Shown piece after piece: positions 61,809 to 64,000 of a DNA stretch of 64,000 bases. The position numbers and the translations under genes were made by a program. How positions within the stretch are numbered: the first letter of the stretch is position 1; every line of letters starts with the position of its first letter. Under the pieces are notes generated by a model. It saw nothing but the letters and a program-made list of their open reading frames with translations. It did not search any database and was not told the DNA's origin. Source of the DNA: Levilactobacillus lanxiensis (GTDB lineage Bacteria > Bacillota > Bacilli > Lactobacillales > Lactobacillaceae); the NCBI RefSeq assembly GCF_016861655.1, contig NZ_BOLN01000001.1:124001-188000 (forward strand), given 5' to 3'.

Positions 61809-63338
61809 CTAGTCCTCTAGTAATTTCCGGACCAACGATTGTGTAACACTTTCGCGTTTTTCGCGCTCATCAGCCCGCCGCAGGGCAACCTGCTGGAGCG
61901 CCGACAACGTGGCCGCTTCAGCCTCGGCTGGCAAGGCATACAGGCGATGATAAGCCTGTTTGATCTGAGCAAATTCAGTATTCTCGCGAACCAGCCCCCG
62001 TAGTTGGGTGGTCGTCACGTGATTTTTCTTGGCTGGCACCCAGTCATTTGCCGGTTGAACCGCCATCCGCTGCGTGAAGGCCTGCCGCAATTCCGCCGGC
62101 CAAGTGGCTGGCAACGCATCCCCCGCCGTTAACCGGGCCCGCAAGCTTTCACAGTCTCGGTAAACACTCACTGGCACCTGTTGACCCTCCCAGGATTGTT
62201 GGAGCTTGACCAAGCTAGCCGTCCGTTCCGTTGGCGTCAGGTCAAAGCCAATCGCCGCGTTAAACAAGTCATCCCACCAATCACGTTGGCGCTGGTGGGC
62301 ACGCTGGCGACTGGCCCGGTTCAAATCCGCCACCAGGTACCGTGGCACGATTTGGAGCCGCGCCGCCTGAATCTGGCCGGTCCTGGCAAATTCCGTGGCC
62401 ATCACCCCTAGTTGATAGGAGTTGACTAGCTTCTTCAGGCTAGCCGGCATGGTAAGGGCCGCGAGGTTTTCCTTAAACGCAGCCAACGGTAAGTGCTGGG
62501 TAATCAGATTGGCCACCCGCTGTAAGTAGCTCCGATACGGTGCCGACGCCCGCAACTCCTGAACCGCCGTACTTTCTTGGTTCTCGGCGTGTTGCCAGGC
62601 CGCCTGCGCCTCTTCCTCGGCCAACTGTTTCTCCCGTTCAGCCCGACGCTGGGCCGCCTGTTGCGCAGCCGTAGCCGCTTCCTGGTCAATCCCCGTCAGG
62701 ACGTCATACTCCGTCAGGTATGGTTTTAACTGGGTTTCCGGCAAGGTCGTTTGGGGGCGTTTCAAATACCCCGTCACCGTATCCTTGGTCCCATGCCGGA
62801 CCCAGTGCTGGCGCCGTTGGTGGGTTTGAGGCAAGTTAGGCAAGGCTTCAGGGTCCCACAAAATTTCTGGCACCTGGGGGTAGTGGGCGGTCAAATCGTC
62901 GTATTGGGCGACCGCATGGATGTTATCCTCGGTGGTGATGGTCATCAGGTACTGCATTTCATCACTCATGAACTTCTTCACGCACTCGGAGCCAACAATG
63001 ATCTTATGGCCGTCCTTGCGCAACACCACGTGGTATTCGTAGCGCACCGGCTTGTGACAGAGCGCACAATGCCGCCAATCCAGCCGGTTATTGCTGGGAT
63101 TGATCACGTACGGCGAGTCCGCCAATAATTTCCACGCCTCGCTGCTCTGAACTAACCAGTCGACTCGCTGCTCCAACAAGGCTTCTCGCGCCGAGCGGGG
63201 GAGAAAATCACTGCTGTCCTTAATCGTGGGGTGGTCGCGCAGCAGTGGCATTAGTCGGGTCAATCCCGGCAACGCCAGTGCACGCTGACTCAGTTGTAGG
63301 AACCGGTTCTCGGCCGGCGTCAAAATGGTGGTTGCCAT
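61809..63338 (-). CDS. Large protein with a Cys-rich treble-clef-like motif, unknown function
   Basis: 509 aa, no signal or membrane segment. Near residues 90-125 it carries CALCHKPVRYEYHVV and GSECVKKF, a C-x2-C plus distal Cys pattern like a small zinc-ribbon. The middle (about 215-260) is a charged Glu/Ala/Gln coiled coil (AAQQAAQRRAEREKQLAEEE). The rest is helical and rich in Arg and Gln. Preceded by AAAGGAC at good spacing. Monocistronic with its own terminator. A nucleic-acid-related role is possible but is only inference. Confidence 0.65.
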   Translation of the reverse strand: MATTILTPAENRFLQLSQRALALPGLTRLMPLLRDHPTIKDSSDFLPRSAREALLEQRVDWLVQSSEAWKLLADSPYVINPSNNRLDWRHCALCHKPVRYEYHVVLRKDGHKIIVGSECVKKFMSDEMQYLMTITTEDNIHAVAQYDDLTAHYPQVPEILWDPEALPNLPQTHQRRQHWVRHGTKDTVTGYLKRPQTTLPETQLKPYLTEYDVLTGIDQEAATAAQQAAQRRAEREKQLAEEEAQAAWQHAENQESTAVQELRASAPYRSYLQRVANLITQHLPLAAFKENLAALTMPASLKKLVNSYQLGVMATEFARTGQIQAARLQIVPRYLVADLNRASRQRAHQRQRDWWDDLFNAAIGFDLTPTERTASLVKLQQSWEGQQVPVSVYRDCESLRARLTAGDALPATWPAELRQAFTQRMAVQPANDWVPAKKNHVTTTQLRGLVRENTEFAQIKQAYHRLYALPAEAEAATLSALQQVALRRADEREKRESVTQSLVRKLLED

Positions 63339-63427
63339 GCGTAACGTCCTTTCGTCTCAAATTCGCGTTCTTTTAGTCTACCATAACTCGCCGCAAAATA
63401 GGGAACATATGTTTATTTTTTCTTTTC

Positions 63428-63703
63428 GCCTCCGGGATGGTAAAAACTGAGCCGAAACGCAGTGGTGCTGGCCGTTCCCGCCGGCGGGCTCAAAGCGCCC
63501 TGCTGTGGGGTCGGTTCCAGCCTGAGAAACAGGCTTCCACCTCAACTTTGTGCCTGAAAGGCGGTCACAAAGGTTGTCCCATGGGCTAAGCTGAGAAAAT
63601 CACTCAGCTAAGGCCATCGACACAGCTGGTCACTTTGGCCCGCCTCTGGTCACTCACATCGACCCGGTCAGCTCATTTTCACCAGCCCTGCAGCTGACAC
63701 GGG
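63428..63703 (-). repeat. Dispersed multi-hairpin element, copy N (type 2)
   Basis: Ends GCCTCCGGG and CCCTGCAGCTGACAC as in type 1, but the interior matches copy C (7.2-7.4 kb) in inverse orientation: GGTGGAAGCC, CTTTGTG..CACAAAG with the ACCGC loop, GCTGAG..CTCAGC, and CTGTGTCGATGG. Confidence 0.8.
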
Positions 63704-63801
63704 TTTGACCCACAATCCTACTTCCCATCTGCGCACGGATGGATTATTGCCTGCTGAAATTCTGACTGGTTTCACCACTATGGATGTCCTAACCATGTAA
63801 A

Positions 63802-63846
63802 ATAGACCGCTCATTTCACAACTACCTAGTGAGATGAACGGTCTAC
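63802..63846 (-). terminator. Rho-independent terminator
   Basis: TAGACCG..CAT.TCAC pairs with GTGA.ATG..CGGTCTA; TTTT follows on the minus strand. Confidence 0.7.
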
Positions 63847-63864
63847 CTAACACACATATTCACT

Positions 63865-64000
63865 TATAAAGTCGGTCGCAAAACAATTTCATTAATATCC
63901 ACGTTCGCTGGTTGCTCAATGGCAAAGACCACCGAAGCCGCAATATCCTCAGGCCGCAACTTCGGGACCGATTCCAGGTTAGCGTTGCGCTGGTCCGCAA
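63865..64000 (-). CDS. SDR-family oxidoreductase, C-terminal end only
   Basis: Partial: the gene runs into the window from the right. The final 44 residues read ADQRNANLESVPKLRPEDIA then ASVVFAIEQPANVDINEIVL and RPTL, the typical end of classical SDRs of the YdfG/serine dehydrogenase type. The stop TAA is at 63865-63867 with a terminator just after. Substrate unknown. Confidence 0.75.

Noticed and set aside
886-63703. CRISPR array or classic REP/BIME elements as an explanation for the repeats
   Set aside because: The copies are single and scattered without spacers, mostly 185-275 bp long, and multi-branched.
1-64000. Insertion sequence, prophage or integrative element
   Set aside because: No transposase, integrase or phage structural gene and no convincing target duplication was seen.

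Overview
The window reads as chromosome of a heterofermentative lactobacillus of moderate-to-high G+C, most like Levilactobacillus (L. brevis group). This is inferred from the gene content: WxL/Csc surface clusters, sortase signals of the LPQTxE type, DUF5776 surface modules, an OpuC osmolyte transporter, a GH25 lysozyme and a Dyp peroxidase. No rRNA, tRNA, transposase, prophage or CRISPR array was seen.

Layout. 1-4.5 kb: a frameshifted XRE antitoxin-like gene, a small secreted protein, an OmpR-type two-component system and two small unknown genes. 4.5-9 kb: an EmrB/QacA-type MFS pump with its MarR repressor and operator, CorA, and a second MarR. 9-20 kb: a GH13 alpha-glucosidase, a D-lactate/glycolate-type FAD oxidase, a MacB-like ABC exporter, an AI-2E family membrane protein and a GH25 lysozyme with a secreted partner. 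20-29 kb: a stand-alone purH, an SDR, a GtrB/GT-C surface glycosylation pair, DUF3737-PatB and a Dyp peroxidase. 29-39 kb: an MFS pump, an AT-rich old-yellow-enzyme/TetR island and the opuCABCD operon. 40-49 kb: an MFS-like protein and an array of secreted leucine-rich or MucBP proteins ending in DUF5776 modules. 49-50 kb: a Crp/Fnr regulator divergent from a CHRD-like gene, with a perfect FNR-type box between them. 50-61 kb: two collinear Csc clusters (WxL, DUF916/DUF3324, LPQTSE, WxL) flanking another DUF5776 protein. 61-64 kb: a 509-aa protein with a Cys cluster and the 3' end of an SDR.

The most unusual feature is a family of about 15 dispersed intergenic elements, mostly 185-275 bp, making up roughly 5% of the window. 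Each folds on paper into a long closing stem enclosing several hairpins. Three interior types can be told apart. Nearly all carry one hairpin whose stem covaries between copies while its loop (ACCGC..GG) stays constant. About half lie within about 12 nt of a stop codon or overlap one, and several sit inside locus-specific complementary arms. I do not recognise the family, and I regard it as the best candidate here for something undescribed.

A second theme is a cell-surface locus built by duplication. The two Csc clusters share gene order, a promoter with an operator-like inverted repeat just downstream, and a terminator-like hairpin between the first and second genes. The DUF5776 proteins have diverged N-termini joined to highly similar C-terminal modules.
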